Positions 55,309-63,392 of a stretch of DNA of 64,000 nucleotides are shown piece after piece; within the stretch, counting starts at the first letter, position 1, and the number at the start of each line of letters is the position of its first letter. This stretch comes from Ravibacter sp037191015 (GTDB taxonomy: Bacteria; Bacteroidota; Bacteroidia; Cytophagales; Spirosomataceae). The DNA is taken from the NCBI GenBank assembly GCA_037191015.1, contig JBBCKD010000015.1, positions 372,001-436,000 on the forward strand, written 5' to 3'. Under the pieces are notes generated by a model. That model saw nothing but the letters and a program-made list of their open reading frames with translations. It did no database searches and was not told where the DNA came from. Both the position numbers and the translations under genes were made by a program.

Positions 55309-55983
55309 CTATTCCTTTAGCATATAACCCATACCAATCACAGTGTGAAGAAGCTTCTGGGGACGCCCGGCGTCGATTTTCTTCCTGAGATAATTGATAT
55401 AAACATCAATGACATTGGTATTTGTATCAAAGCGGATGTCCCATACCTTTTCGGCGATATCTACCCTGCTTACAATTTTTCCGGCGTTCAGCATCAGGTA
55501 TTCGAGCAGGGCGTATTCGCGGCTGGTCAGGTTGATGCGCTGCCCGGCCCGTGTGACAATGCGCGCGTCGGCATGAAGGACCAGGTCGGCAACAGCGATG
55601 CTTCTGCCGGTTTCTTCCAGGGGCGCTACCCTCCGCCCCAGGGCTTTGAGCCTGAGCACCAGCTCCCTGAATTCAAAGGGCTTGACCAGGTAATCGTCGG
55701 CGCCCGATCCGAACCCTTTCTCTTTGTCGGTTATGCTGTCGAGGGCCGTAAGCAGCAGGACGGGCTGCGTTTTGTCGTTTCCCTTGATCTCTTTACAAAG
55801 GTCGAAGCCGTTGATTTTAGGAAGATTAAGGTCGAGGATGACGACGTCGTATTTCCTGCTGTCATAAAACCGCAGTCCCATGAGGCCGTCAAAAGCCACG
55901 TCTACGTCGAAACCTTCCTCGTTCAGCCCTCTTTTGATAAACGACGCTACGTTAGCTTCATCTTCTACCAGTAAAATCCGCAT
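55309..55983 (-). CDS. OmpR-family response regulator
   Basis: A 224-residue two-domain regulator. The receiver has the acidic pocket VEDE, the phosphoacceptor D51 in VVILDLNLPKINGF and the conserved lysine in DDYLVKPFEF. The C-terminal winged-helix OmpR/PhoB domain runs from about 130 (INLTSREYALLEYLMLNAG, VDIAEKVWDIRFDTNTNVID, LRKKIDAG). Together with the downstream histidine kinase it probably controls the efflux operon that follows. Confidence 0.95.
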   Translation of the reverse strand: MRILLVEDEANVASFIKRGLNEEGFDVDVAFDGLMGLRFYDSRKYDVVILDLNLPKINGFDLCKEIKGNDKTQPVLLLTALDSITDKEKGFGSGADDYLVKPFEFRELVLRLKALGRRVAPLEETGRSIAVADLVLHADARIVTRAGQRINLTSREYALLEYLMLNAGKIVSRVDIAEKVWDIRFDTNTNVIDVYINYLRKKIDAGRPQKLLHTVIGMGYMLKE

Positions 55984-56035
55984 ATCCTAAACCCTGATCT
56001 GTCTAAATACTGTGTTTCCGGCTTAAAAGTGAGGG

Positions 56036-56043
56036 CAAAGATA
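56036..56043 (-). promoter_or_regulatory. Candidate -7 element for the response regulator/kinase operon
   Basis: The minus strand reads TATCTTTG, an exact TAnnTTTG match 53 bases upstream of the regulator start. It lies 56 bases from the opposite porin element, so both promoters share one intergenic region. Confidence 0.5.
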
Positions 56044-56091
56044 CGAAATTAGGTGTTTGGCCATAAACTGGTAAATTACCTTCCGGAGTGC

Positions 56092-56099
56092 TAGCTTTG
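56092..56099 (+). promoter_or_regulatory. Candidate -7 element for the porin gene
   Basis: TAGCTTTG matches TAnnTTTG exactly. The predicted transcript would have a leader of about 130 bases before the ATG at 56234; no TTG lies at the standard -33 distance, though a CTG does. Confidence 0.4.
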
Positions 56100-56233
56100 C
56101 ATCGCATAACATAACACGATTTTTTAAAAGCGATTTATTTTTTGACCATGCGGCCGGTCGTCTTACGAAGCTGCCTGTTATGAGGTTGTTTGTTCCTGAT
56201 TTCCGGCAGCTGATCGCCCCAAATATAATTTTA

Positions 56234-57442
56234 ATGAAAAAGATCTTTTGCTTGTTGAACCTGCTGGGAATGCAGGAGGTTTTACCTGCGCAGAGTGATA
56301 GCACGGCTTCGAAAGATTCCGTAAATAAAAAAGTAGTGGAGCAGAAGTGGGAGTGGATCGATATCAAAGGATATACCCAGCTCAGGTACAACGAACTGTT
56401 TGAAACCAACCCTAAGCTCGAATGCGAGCAATGTGACAAATCGTGGGGGACCGGGGTAGGGCTGTATTTCAGGAGGATGAGGTTTTCGGTCGACCTGAAG
56501 CTGCTGCCCGGGCTTACCTTTACGATTCAGCCGGACATTGCAGGCCTGATCGAGGGTGGGGCGGCGGTCCAGCTTCGCGACCTGTATTTCGAGTACAGGT
56601 TTGATAAAAAAAATGAGCTGAGGGCAAGGCTGGGGCAAACAAGGGTACCGTACGGACATGAAAATATACAATCTACCAGGAACAGGATACCGCTCGACAG
56701 GAACGATGCACTGAACAGCGCTTTTATCAATGAACGGGATTGGGGACTGTTTCTTTACTGGACGCCTGAACGGTTTCAAAAGCATTTTGAAGCCAGGGCC
56801 GGGGACGGTATGAAGGGGACCGGCGACTATGGCATTTTTTCACTGGGGATTTTCCAGGGGCAAAGCACGCTGCGCGACCTGAACAGGAGCAAGCATCTTG
56901 TGGCACGTATTGCATACCCGCTGGATGCAGGCAGCCAGATGCTGGAGTTTGCACTGCAGGGATATTGGGGAAAGTATACGATTGCCGCCGAAAAAATGAC
57001 TCCCGGCGTCAGGACCAATGCGACCGGTACCTATCCCGACAAGCGGATAGCAGTATCGACGGTGATGTTCCCGAAACCCTTCGGTCTGCAGGCCGAGTAC
57101 AACTGGGGAGTGGGGCCTGAATTTACCCATGCTACCGGAAAGATCACTACGCAGCCGCTATGGGGCGGCTATGTGCTGGCCAACTACCGGCTGCCGATGG
57201 GGAAGATGCTTTTGTACCCCTACGTAAGGGTCCAGCACTTTGACGGAGCAAAAAAGCACGAGCGTGATGCCAGGCACTATATCGTAAAGGAACTGGAAAT
57301 AGGAGCGGACTGGCAGATCTCCAGATATGTCGAGCTGATCGGCGCTTTCACGTTGTCGAACAGGAAGTTTGAAGATTTCCGGCTGCCCGATAATAACCAG
57401 AGGGGCTCACTGGCGAGGCTCCAGCTCCAGGTAGGATTTTGA
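56234..57442 (+). CDS. OprO/OprP-type porin
   Basis: A 402-residue outer-membrane porin with signal sequence MKKIFCLLNLLGMQEVLP, ending near AQS. The open frame begins at 56180 but the signal begins only here. The barrel is a 16-stranded OprP type, seen in YTQLRYNELFETNP, YFRRMRFSVDLKLLPGLTF, LRDLYFEYRFDKKNELRAR and LGQTRVPYGHENIQSTRNRI, and ends RGSLARLQLQVGF with terminal Phe. In other bacteria such porins are anion- (phosphate- or pyrophosphate-) selective; whether this holds here cannot be judged. It lies divergent from the two-component operon and convergent with the SGNH gene. Confidence 0.88.
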   Translation: MKKIFCLLNLLGMQEVLPAQSDSTASKDSVNKKVVEQKWEWIDIKGYTQLRYNELFETNPKLECEQCDKSWGTGVGLYFRRMRFSVDLKLLPGLTFTIQPDIAGLIEGGAAVQLRDLYFEYRFDKKNELRARLGQTRVPYGHENIQSTRNRIPLDRNDALNSAFINERDWGLFLYWTPERFQKHFEARAGDGMKGTGDYGIFSLGIFQGQSTLRDLNRSKHLVARIAYPLDAGSQMLEFALQGYWGKYTIAAEKMTPGVRTNATGTYPDKRIAVSTVMFPKPFGLQAEYNWGVGPEFTHATGKITTQPLWGGYVLANYRLPMGKMLLYPYVRVQHFDGAKKHERDARHYIVKELEIGADWQISRYVELIGAFTLSNRKFEDFRLPDNNQRGSLARLQLQVGF

Positions 57443-57443
57443 A

Positions 57444-58130
57444 TCACAGCCAGGAGGCTATCAGGGGCTTCAGTTCCGAAGCCCATTTTTTATAGGCTTC
57501 CCGGGTAAGGTGGGTCCTGTCGCGGGCGAACCCGTCTTTCAGGCCGTTTTGATCGGCCAGCCATCTGTTAGGATCGGCCGTCGGGATGCCCAGCGAATCG
57601 CAGTAGCCAACCAGCCAGCTATTCAGGCTGTCGACCCTGGCTTTTGTTGCCGGAGATTGTTTTTCATACAGCGTTAGCTGCACGGCGGTTTTTACGCCTG
57701 CTGCCCTGAGCTCTGAAAGGAGACTTTTGTAGTCGCCGATAGTTTCCTCCGCCGACCGTTCGAGAATCGTCAGGTCGTTTATCCCGCCCATTACGACGCA
57801 CAGCTCAGGGGAGTATCTCAGTACCCTGTGGCCGATTTCGTCTTTCAGATGGCATACGCCTAGGCCGGGCACACCGCTGTTTTTGATATCGCACCTGTCA
57901 AGAAGGATATTCCATTCGCCCTGGGCGGTGATAGAGTCTCCCAGGAAGACAATCCCGGCTTTCTCCCTCCAATCGAGGAATGCTTGTAAAAGCCTTTCCC
58001 TGTAGTGGAAAGCGACGCCGGAAGCCGCGGCCAGGAAAAGGAAATTGATAAGCAGCGAGAGGCGGAGGAGCCAGCTTCTGCGCTTTCCGGAGCGACTGCG
58101 TCTTGCGGTTTCTGGTAGCTGACTGCTCAT
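57444..58130 (-). CDS. Membrane-anchored SGNH/GDSL hydrolase
   Basis: A 228-residue SGNH hydrolase. It has an N-terminal hydrophobic helix (WLLRLSLLINFLFLAA) after a basic stretch, placing the domain outside the membrane. Block I is IVFLGDSITAQGEW (Ser in GDS), block II Gly lies in GVPGLGVCH, block III is VVMGGINDLT (Gly and Asn), and block V is DRTHLTREAYKKW (Asp and His). All four catalytic positions are present. Likely reactions are ester hydrolysis of an acetylated glycan or lipid. Its ATG overlaps the stop of atpG by four bases (ATGA), so it is translationally coupled to the ATPase operon. A link to ATPase function is not known. Confidence 0.88.
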   Translation of the reverse strand: MSSQLPETARRSRSGKRRSWLLRLSLLINFLFLAAASGVAFHYRERLLQAFLDWREKAGIVFLGDSITAQGEWNILLDRCDIKNSGVPGLGVCHLKDEIGHRVLRYSPELCVVMGGINDLTILERSAEETIGDYKSLLSELRAAGVKTAVQLTLYEKQSPATKARVDSLNSWLVGYCDSLGIPTADPNRWLADQNGLKDGFARDRTHLTREAYKKWASELKPLIASWL

Positions 58131-58996
58131 GATCGTTTCATAGCGTTAAACCCAGCGACAATGTCAAAAAGTTCCGCATCGATGCTATCCTGGCGGAGCT
58201 GGTGGTAGCGGGCCTTCATCTGGATTGATAGTTCTTCAATGTTCTTTTCCGCTCTTTGCATTGCCTTTAGCCGGCTGGCGTTTTCACTGGCAAGCGAGAA
58301 AACGCAGGACCGGTAGAGGGCGGTAAACAGGTATTCCCGGAAAAGTGCGGAGAACACTGCCCTGGAAGAACCGGTGATTTGCGGGATACGGTTGGACGAC
58401 CATTTCCTGTGGCGGGTTTTCTCTTTCCATTCCTCATCGAAAGGGAGCAGCTTTCTCAGCACAGGGACGTAGTCATCGGCCTTTCTCGGCCGGTTGAATA
58501 TGGCGTATACCGCTGCCAGCGGAACTTTGGTACGCAACTGCTCGATTTCCAGCAGGAGTTGGCTGGTAAGGGTAGTCACCGCTTTTATGGAGCCGGGAAC
58601 ATGGAAGACCGAGGCTACATGGAGTCCGGCGTCTTTCAACAGGTATTCTACTCTTTCCCCCACAGCCCATATCTCCACCCGTTCTTTGACAGGCCGGATA
58701 GACCGGTCGGAAAGAGCAGCGATTGCATGGTTGAACGGGCCTACAAGCCCCTGATCCGACCCCATCACGATAAACAGGGTAGTGCCCCGAGACAGCGGCG
58801 GGGCCGGTAACAGCTGCTCATGATGAAGATAAACCCGGATCCCGGACAGGATGGTCTGGTAGTAGGCTTCCAGGGCATCGACCGCTTTCTGATACTGGCC
58901 GATGTTGGAGGCGGTGATCGCTTTCATGGTTTTTACCACGGCCCCGAGATCGCCGGCCTGCCTGATCTTACGCTGCATGCTTTCAATAGACTCCAT
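58127..58996 (-). CDS. atpG: N-ATPase subunit gamma
   Basis: A 289-residue central-stalk subunit. The N-terminal helix ESIESMQRKIRQAGDLGAVV and the C-terminal NASRLKAMQRAEKNIEEL are conserved, as is the globular middle. It is the last ATPase gene in the operon, as in N-ATPases (atpDCQRBEFAG). A 67-base gap separates it from atpA, and the SGNH gene overlaps its end. It turns within alpha3beta3 to couple ion flow to ATP. Confidence 0.9.
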   Translation of the reverse strand: MESIESMQRKIRQAGDLGAVVKTMKAITASNIGQYQKAVDALEAYYQTILSGIRVYLHHEQLLPAPPLSRGTTLFIVMGSDQGLVGPFNHAIAALSDRSIRPVKERVEIWAVGERVEYLLKDAGLHVASVFHVPGSIKAVTTLTSQLLLEIEQLRTKVPLAAVYAIFNRPRKADDYVPVLRKLLPFDEEWKEKTRHRKWSSNRIPQITGSSRAVFSALFREYLFTALYRSCVFSLASENASRLKAMQRAEKNIEELSIQMKARYHQLRQDSIDAELFDIVAGFNAMKRS

Positions 58997-59063
58997 CCTG
59001 TTGTTTTCTGATACCTGTTAAGCCGGGTGCCGTGCACGAGGCCGGTGTCCGGTAATATACGCC

Positions 59064-60620
59064 TCACCCGTTTCCCTCATCCCCGGCCTCAACTTCCTTA
59101 TCGAAGCGCACGAGTACTTTTGAGGCCATTTCCAGAAGGGTTGCCTCATCTTCTTCAGTAATATCTCCCGAGGCATACATGCGCTGGCGGATCCCCTGCG
59201 GAATCCGGGCGGACTCCTTACAGAGCAGTTCCTGGGCATCATGTATTTTGCTTTCAGGGATATGATCGAGCAAATGGTTTTTAAGAGCAAGCAGCACCAT
59301 CACCTGTTCGGCTACCGAAAGCGGGCTGGCTTCGGCCTGTACCAGGCACTGGCGGATGCGTTTTCCGTGCTCTATTCTCTTCCTGGTGTCGTTGTCGAGC
59401 CTGGCGCCGAACCTGGCAAATGTTTCCAGCTCCTCAAACTGGGCGTAGGTAAGCTTTAGTCTCCCCGCCACTTTCCTGTAAATCTTCCACTGCGCTTTTC
59501 CTCCCACGCGGGACACGGATTTTCCCACGTCTATCGCCGGCAGGATCCCAAGCCCGAACAGGGTAGGGGACAGGTAAAGCTGCCCGTCGGTGATAGATAT
59601 AAGGTTTGTGGGAATGTAAGCCGACATGTTCTGAGCTTCGGTCTCGACAATTGGCAGGGCCGTCAGGGAACCGCCGCCAGACGATTCGCTCAAATGCGTA
59701 GATCGCTCCAGCAGGCGGGAGTGAAGATAGAAGATGTCGCCGGGGAAAGCTTCCCTGCCGGGTGGCCGCTCCAGCAGCAATGACATTTCGCGGTATGCCC
59801 TGGCATGCTTTGTAAGATCGTCATACACAATGAGCACGTCCTTTCCCTGTTCCATAAAGTATTCTGCCATGCTTGTGGCTGCATAGGGAGCGATATACTG
59901 AAGGCCGCTGGGATCGCTGCCTTCGGTTACCATTACGATGGTATACTCCATGGCGCCTGCTTCTTCCAGGCGCGCGATGCTGGAAGCTACAGAAGCAGAA
60001 CGTTGACCGATGGCGCAGTATACACAGATGACATTCTTGTCCCGCTGGCTCAATATCGTATCTATGCCGATAGCGGTTTTCCCCGTCTGCCGGTCGCCGA
60101 GTATCAGCTCCCTCTGCCCTTTCCCGATCGGGATCAGGGCGTCAATCACTTTGATGCCGGTCTGGAGAGGGGCGTTGACCGGCGATCGATCCATAATGGC
60201 GGGAGCGGGGCGCTCTACCGGGAAACGCGCCGAAAAGCTCAAGGGACCTTTCCCGTCCAGCGGCATGCCCAGAGGGTTGACGACACGCCCCAAGAGGCTA
60301 TCGCCCACAGGGATATCCAGCGTCCGGCCTGTTCTCCGCACAGATTCCCCCGCTTTCAGGCCGGCTTCTTCGCTCAGGAGCACAACTCCTGTTTCAGTTT
60401 CGTCGAGGTTGAATGCAATACCATAATTATTCCCCGGGAATTGTACCAGCTCCTGGTAGCCTACGCCCGGAAGGCCGCTTACTTTTGCCACACCCGACTG
60501 GATGCTTTTCACAATACCCGTTTCCTCAAACCTGATTCCCGGTTTCAGTGCTGCCCTTTTTGCGGAAAAGGAGCGGTAGGTTTGCCTTACAAAAGCCAGG
60601 AGATCTTCATTATTGTGCAT
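59064..60620 (-). CDS. atpA: N-ATPase subunit alpha
   Basis: A 518-residue catalytic-headpiece subunit. The P-loop is LGDRQTGKTAIGIDT, with RELILGDRQ before it; the nucleotide-site and interface motifs GKSVSRVGGKAQWKI are typical of alpha subunits. The N-terminal beta-barrel includes GVAKVSGLPGVGYQELVQFP. There is no delta subunit gene in this operon, which is normal for N-ATPases, where the long b subunit takes over. Lies 21 bases downstream of atpF. Confidence 0.95.
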   Translation of the reverse strand: MHNNEDLLAFVRQTYRSFSAKRAALKPGIRFEETGIVKSIQSGVAKVSGLPGVGYQELVQFPGNNYGIAFNLDETETGVVLLSEEAGLKAGESVRRTGRTLDIPVGDSLLGRVVNPLGMPLDGKGPLSFSARFPVERPAPAIMDRSPVNAPLQTGIKVIDALIPIGKGQRELILGDRQTGKTAIGIDTILSQRDKNVICVYCAIGQRSASVASSIARLEEAGAMEYTIVMVTEGSDPSGLQYIAPYAATSMAEYFMEQGKDVLIVYDDLTKHARAYREMSLLLERPPGREAFPGDIFYLHSRLLERSTHLSESSGGGSLTALPIVETEAQNMSAYIPTNLISITDGQLYLSPTLFGLGILPAIDVGKSVSRVGGKAQWKIYRKVAGRLKLTYAQFEELETFARFGARLDNDTRKRIEHGKRIRQCLVQAEASPLSVAEQVMVLLALKNHLLDHIPESKIHDAQELLCKESARIPQGIRQRMYASGDITEEDEATLLEMASKVLVRFDKEVEAGDEGNG

Positions 60621-60641
60621 AGGTGTAAGCCGGGAATTGTG

Positions 60642-61388
60642 CTAATCAATATCGATCGTACCAATTTCGTGAAGATAGCCGGATATATGCCACTCCAGCC
60701 GGTGGTGGTTGACCTGTATTTCCACGCCGCAGATCAGTTCGGGCCTGATTTCAAACGATGGCGTGACCGGACCGGGGTCAAGCAGGCGGGCCAGCGCTTC
60801 TGAAATAGCTTTTTGCTGTGCCGGGGTCAGGCCGAACGCCGTCCTGACGACGACGGCCTGCGGACCGGGAATAAGCATCTGCCTGTATTGCTGTTCCTGA
60901 AGCGCACCGGGAGCCCCGAGATGCTTCAGGAACTCTTCAAAGATGTAGGCTTCCAGGTCGCGGGATGCCAGGTCTGTGAGCGCTTTCCGGGCAATGATAA
61001 AGACCTCCTCGCGGGCCATCCGGGATATCTGGTTCCTGATCAGCTCACGGTCATCTCTGAAAGCCCTGACGAGCCGGTGCCTTTCTTCTTCCGTTTCTTT
61101 CCGGACTTCCTCCATCAGCAAGGCCTTTTCCTCGTCGGCTTCCTGACGGGCAGCCGCCAGTAGCTCCCCGCGCCGGGCTTCCAACTGCCGGTATTTCTCC
61201 TCATACGAAGCTTTGATCACGAAGGCTTCCTGCCTGACGGCGTCCGCCGCAGCAAGCTCATCGGCAATTTTCTTCTTTCTCGCGGCTATGGCTTCTGCCA
61301 CGGGCCGGTAGAGAAACCGACGGAGAAGCAAGGCCAGTATGATAAAGTTGACGACCTGCGCCGCAACTGTAAACCAGTCTATCAGCAT
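60642..61388 (-). CDS. atpF: N-ATPase subunit b (long form)
   Basis: A 248-residue peripheral-stalk subunit, much longer than the 150-170 residues of ordinary b subunits and typical of N-ATPases, where the C-terminus appears to combine b and delta roles. The N-terminus MLIDWFTVAAQVVNFIILA is the membrane anchor, followed by a long charged coiled coil (EAIAARKKKIADELAAADA, QEADEEKALLMEEVRKETEE). The C-terminal 90 residues (QQKAISEALARLLDPGP, RPELICGVEIQVNHHRLEW) resemble the C-terminal delta/OSCP region. Lies 12 bases after atpE. Confidence 0.9.
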   Translation of the reverse strand: MLIDWFTVAAQVVNFIILALLLRRFLYRPVAEAIAARKKKIADELAAADAVRQEAFVIKASYEEKYRQLEARRGELLAAARQEADEEKALLMEEVRKETEEERHRLVRAFRDDRELIRNQISRMAREEVFIIARKALTDLASRDLEAYIFEEFLKHLGAPGALQEQQYRQMLIPGPQAVVVRTAFGLTPAQQKAISEALARLLDPGPVTPSFEIRPELICGVEIQVNHHRLEWHISGYLHEIGTIDID

Positions 61389-61400
61389 ATTCCGGGTTTT

Positions 61401-61670
61401 TTAGTTTCCTGCAAAGTGATTCCAGAAAGGGTTGGCGAAAATGAGTATCATAGAAATCACGAAGCAATAAATGCCCGACGACTCGATCATAGCCAGTCCT
61501 ACAAATAAAGTACGTGTTATGGTGGGCGATGCGTCGGGCTGCTGGGCTATCGCATTTAATGCCGAAGCCACGGCGCGTCCCTGGCCGAGCGACGGGGCAA
61601 TGACGCCTATGGCCGTGGTGAGGCCGGCTATCAGGATCGAGGCTGTTGCGATAAGTGATAAGGTATCCAT
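61401..61670 (-). CDS. atpE: N-ATPase subunit c (Na+-type ligand set)
   Basis: An 89-residue hairpin c subunit forming the rotor ring. The outer helix carries the ion-binding glutamate E63 in VGLAMIESSGIYCF. The residues corresponding to the Na+ ligands of Ilyobacter tartaricus (Q32, E65, S66, T67, Y70) are Q30, E63, S64, S65 and Y68, so the complete set is present, with serine for threonine. The inner helix shows PSLGQGRAVASALNAIAQQP. N-ATPase c subunits often have a Glu at the Q30 position; here it is Gln as in the Ilyobacter type. Coupling ion is predicted to be Na+. Confidence 0.93.
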   Translation of the reverse strand: MDTLSLIATASILIAGLTTAIGVIAPSLGQGRAVASALNAIAQQPDASPTITRTLFVGLAMIESSGIYCFVISMILIFANPFWNHFAGN

Positions 61671-61692
61671 AAAATAGCGATTCAGTTGTGTA

Positions 61693-62358
61693 CTAATTGT
61701 TCTTGGAAGCCGCAGCTATGTAGACCGTGGCCAGGATTGCGAAAATATAGGCTTGTATTATGCCGGTCAGGAGACCGAATAAACTCATGATGACCGGGAA
61801 GAAAAACGGCGCCAGGCTCAGCAGGATGCTAATGATAATCTCCCCGCTCATGATGTTGCCGAAGAGCCGGAACGATAGCGACAGCGTCCTGGTGAATTCG
61901 CCGATAACATTAAAAGGCGCCATGAAGGGATTCGGACTGAAGTAGGTTTTCAGGTATGCCTTAAGGCCCATATCATAGATGTTGTAAAAAGGCACAGCCA
62001 GAAAAACGCAGAAAGCCAGGGCTGCGGTAGTGGAAAGCGAGCCGGTAGGGGCCCTGTACCCTGGAAATATGGTCGCTATGTTGGCGAATGCTATGAAAAG
62101 AAAGAGTGTGCCCAGGAAAGGCAGATACCTGGCCGGGTTTTGCAGCCCTGCCTCGCTGATCTGCTCATTCAGGGTGATAAATATCATCTCGAGCACCCCC
62201 TGCTTGCCGTCCACCGGTTTGTCGGGATGGATATTCCTGGTAATCAGCCAGGAGATCCCTGTCAGGAGAATCATAATCGCCCAGGTGGTTACCAGGGTGT
62301 TATTGATCCTGATGTTCTCGTAACTCCAGTAGATGATCTGATCGGGGGTAATGTTCAT
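61693..62358 (-). CDS. atpB: N-ATPase subunit a
   Basis: A 221-residue stator subunit forming the ion half-channels. About six helices are visible. The essential arginine lies in RTLSLSFRLFGNIMSGEII, and the C-terminus GIIQAYIFAILATVYIAAAS is typical. Shorter than housekeeping a subunits and with the N-terminus MNITPDQIIYWSYENIRINN as in N-ATPases. It overlaps the end of atpR by four bases. Confidence 0.93.
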   Translation of the reverse strand: MNITPDQIIYWSYENIRINNTLVTTWAIMILLTGISWLITRNIHPDKPVDGKQGVLEMIFITLNEQISEAGLQNPARYLPFLGTLFLFIAFANIATIFPGYRAPTGSLSTTAALAFCVFLAVPFYNIYDMGLKAYLKTYFSPNPFMAPFNVIGEFTRTLSLSFRLFGNIMSGEIIISILLSLAPFFFPVIMSLFGLLTGIIQAYIFAILATVYIAAASKNN

Positions 62359-62660
62359 CTCAACGGAGTTTTTGATGGAGCCTCTGTTGAACCCGGTTTC
62401 CCGGTGAACGACATTACAGCAAAACGGGCAGCGACAAAACCGGCCGTGCAGACCAGTATCCTTTGCCAGCTACCGTCAGATACATAATAGAAAACGGCCA
62501 TGGTGACCGCCGTACGCACAATAAAGGAACCTGCAAACAGGAAGAACGGATTCCTTAACCGGACCCCTTTTCTCACTGTATACCACAACCCGCCGAAGAA
62601 CAAGATCCCGCTGAGGATGCCGGCGATAAAAACTCCCGATAATTCGAACCATTCAGTCAT
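62355..62660 (-). CDS. atpR: N-ATPase accessory membrane protein AtpR
   Basis: About 101 residues with three predicted helices (WFELSGVFIAGILSGILFF, PFFLFAGSFIVRTAVTMAVF, ILVCTAGFVAARFAVMSF). AtpR occurs only in N-ATPase operons and is thought to help assemble the c ring; the conserved arginines in FIVRTAV and AARFAV are present. I start at the ATG at 62660, which overlaps the atpQ stop by eight bases; the longer frame to 62702 is inside atpQ. Confidence 0.88.
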   Translation of the reverse strand: MTEWFELSGVFIAGILSGILFFGGLWYTVRKGVRLRNPFFLFAGSFIVRTAVTMAVFYYVSDGSWQRILVCTAGFVAARFAVMSFTGKPGSTEAPSKTPLR

Positions 62661-62967
62661 TCTGATGCTTGTTTTCTTTGTTGATATCCCTGTTTTCTTC
62701 ATTCAGCCACTGATAAGCGATGACGCATCCGAGCATCAGGCCCCCTATCATGAAAGTCAGCGTCCACGAAAAATGCTGCGGGTAGGTCTTGTCCAGCCAC
62801 CAGCCGAGGGCCGTTCCCAGCAGGAGCGGCAGGGCTACAGACCAGCCGACCATCCCCATGGCGCCCAGGCCCAGCCAGACGCTTCTTTTAGGGTTTTGCC
62901 TGGATCTCAGTTTTCGCTGCTCTATTTCCTTGATCCGGTCAGAAAAGGAATCTGGTTTTTCAGCCAT
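62653..62967 (-). CDS. atpQ: N-ATPase accessory protein AtpQ (AtpI-like)
   Basis: A 104-residue protein with a basic N-terminus (IKEIEQRKLRSRQNPKRSVW) and two membrane helices (MGMVGWSVALPLLLGTALGW, LTFMIGGLMLGCVIAY), the AtpI/AtpQ pattern. It is the third gene of the N-ATPase operon. It is proposed to take part in c-ring assembly or Mg2+ handling. Confidence 0.85.
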   Translation of the reverse strand: MAEKPDSFSDRIKEIEQRKLRSRQNPKRSVWLGLGAMGMVGWSVALPLLLGTALGWWLDKTYPQHFSWTLTFMIGGLMLGCVIAYQWLNEENRDINKENKHQND

Positions 62968-62984
62968 CGCGTTACGCCAGGGGC

Positions 62985-63392
62985 TTATTTTTGAATTAAC
63001 TGTTCAAAATTCCTGATAAAGCCGGTTTCCAGCTGCGACATCACCTGCCGCACTTTTTTTTCTTCCTCGTCCAGGTTCCTGAACTCCCGGGCGATTTTCA
63101 GGTGAAGCTCACCCAGGTCGCTGCCTGCAACGGCGTTTCTCACGGCAGCGGTTACCTGGTTCCCGGCTTTGGTGAGTATTCCCTGGTCTATCGCTACAAA
63201 ATGTTCTTTACCGGCCATATCCCGGTAAATGAGCAGGCCGGCGGCCAGCGCTACCACGCAGTCCAGCCGTTGGGGCAGGAATCCCAAAGACCCGGAAACG
63301 GAAGGGACCTGGAGGCTCTGTATATCTTCCGGGCCGAGGAATACTTCCTGGGGCAGGAAAATGCTTAACTGCATGGCGTTCTGTTCTGTCAT
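62985..63392 (-). CDS. atpC: N-ATPase subunit epsilon
   Basis: A 135-residue epsilon subunit. The N-terminal beta-sandwich MQLSIFLPQEVFLGPEDIQ, with SLQVPSVSGSLGFLPQRLDC, matches the family, and the C-terminus has a helical pair (IAREFRNLDEEEKKVRQVMS). Its start overlaps the atpD stop by four bases (ATGA), indicating translational coupling. Confidence 0.9.
   Translation of the reverse strand: MTEQNAMQLSIFLPQEVFLGPEDIQSLQVPSVSGSLGFLPQRLDCVVALAAGLLIYRDMAGKEHFVAIDQGILTKAGNQVTAAVRNAVAGSDLGELHLKIAREFRNLDEEEKKVRQVMSQLETGFIRNFEQLIQK

Noticed and set aside
59805..60803. 332-codon plus-strand frame across atpA and atpF
   Set aside because: It crosses two real genes on the other strand and shows no family features.
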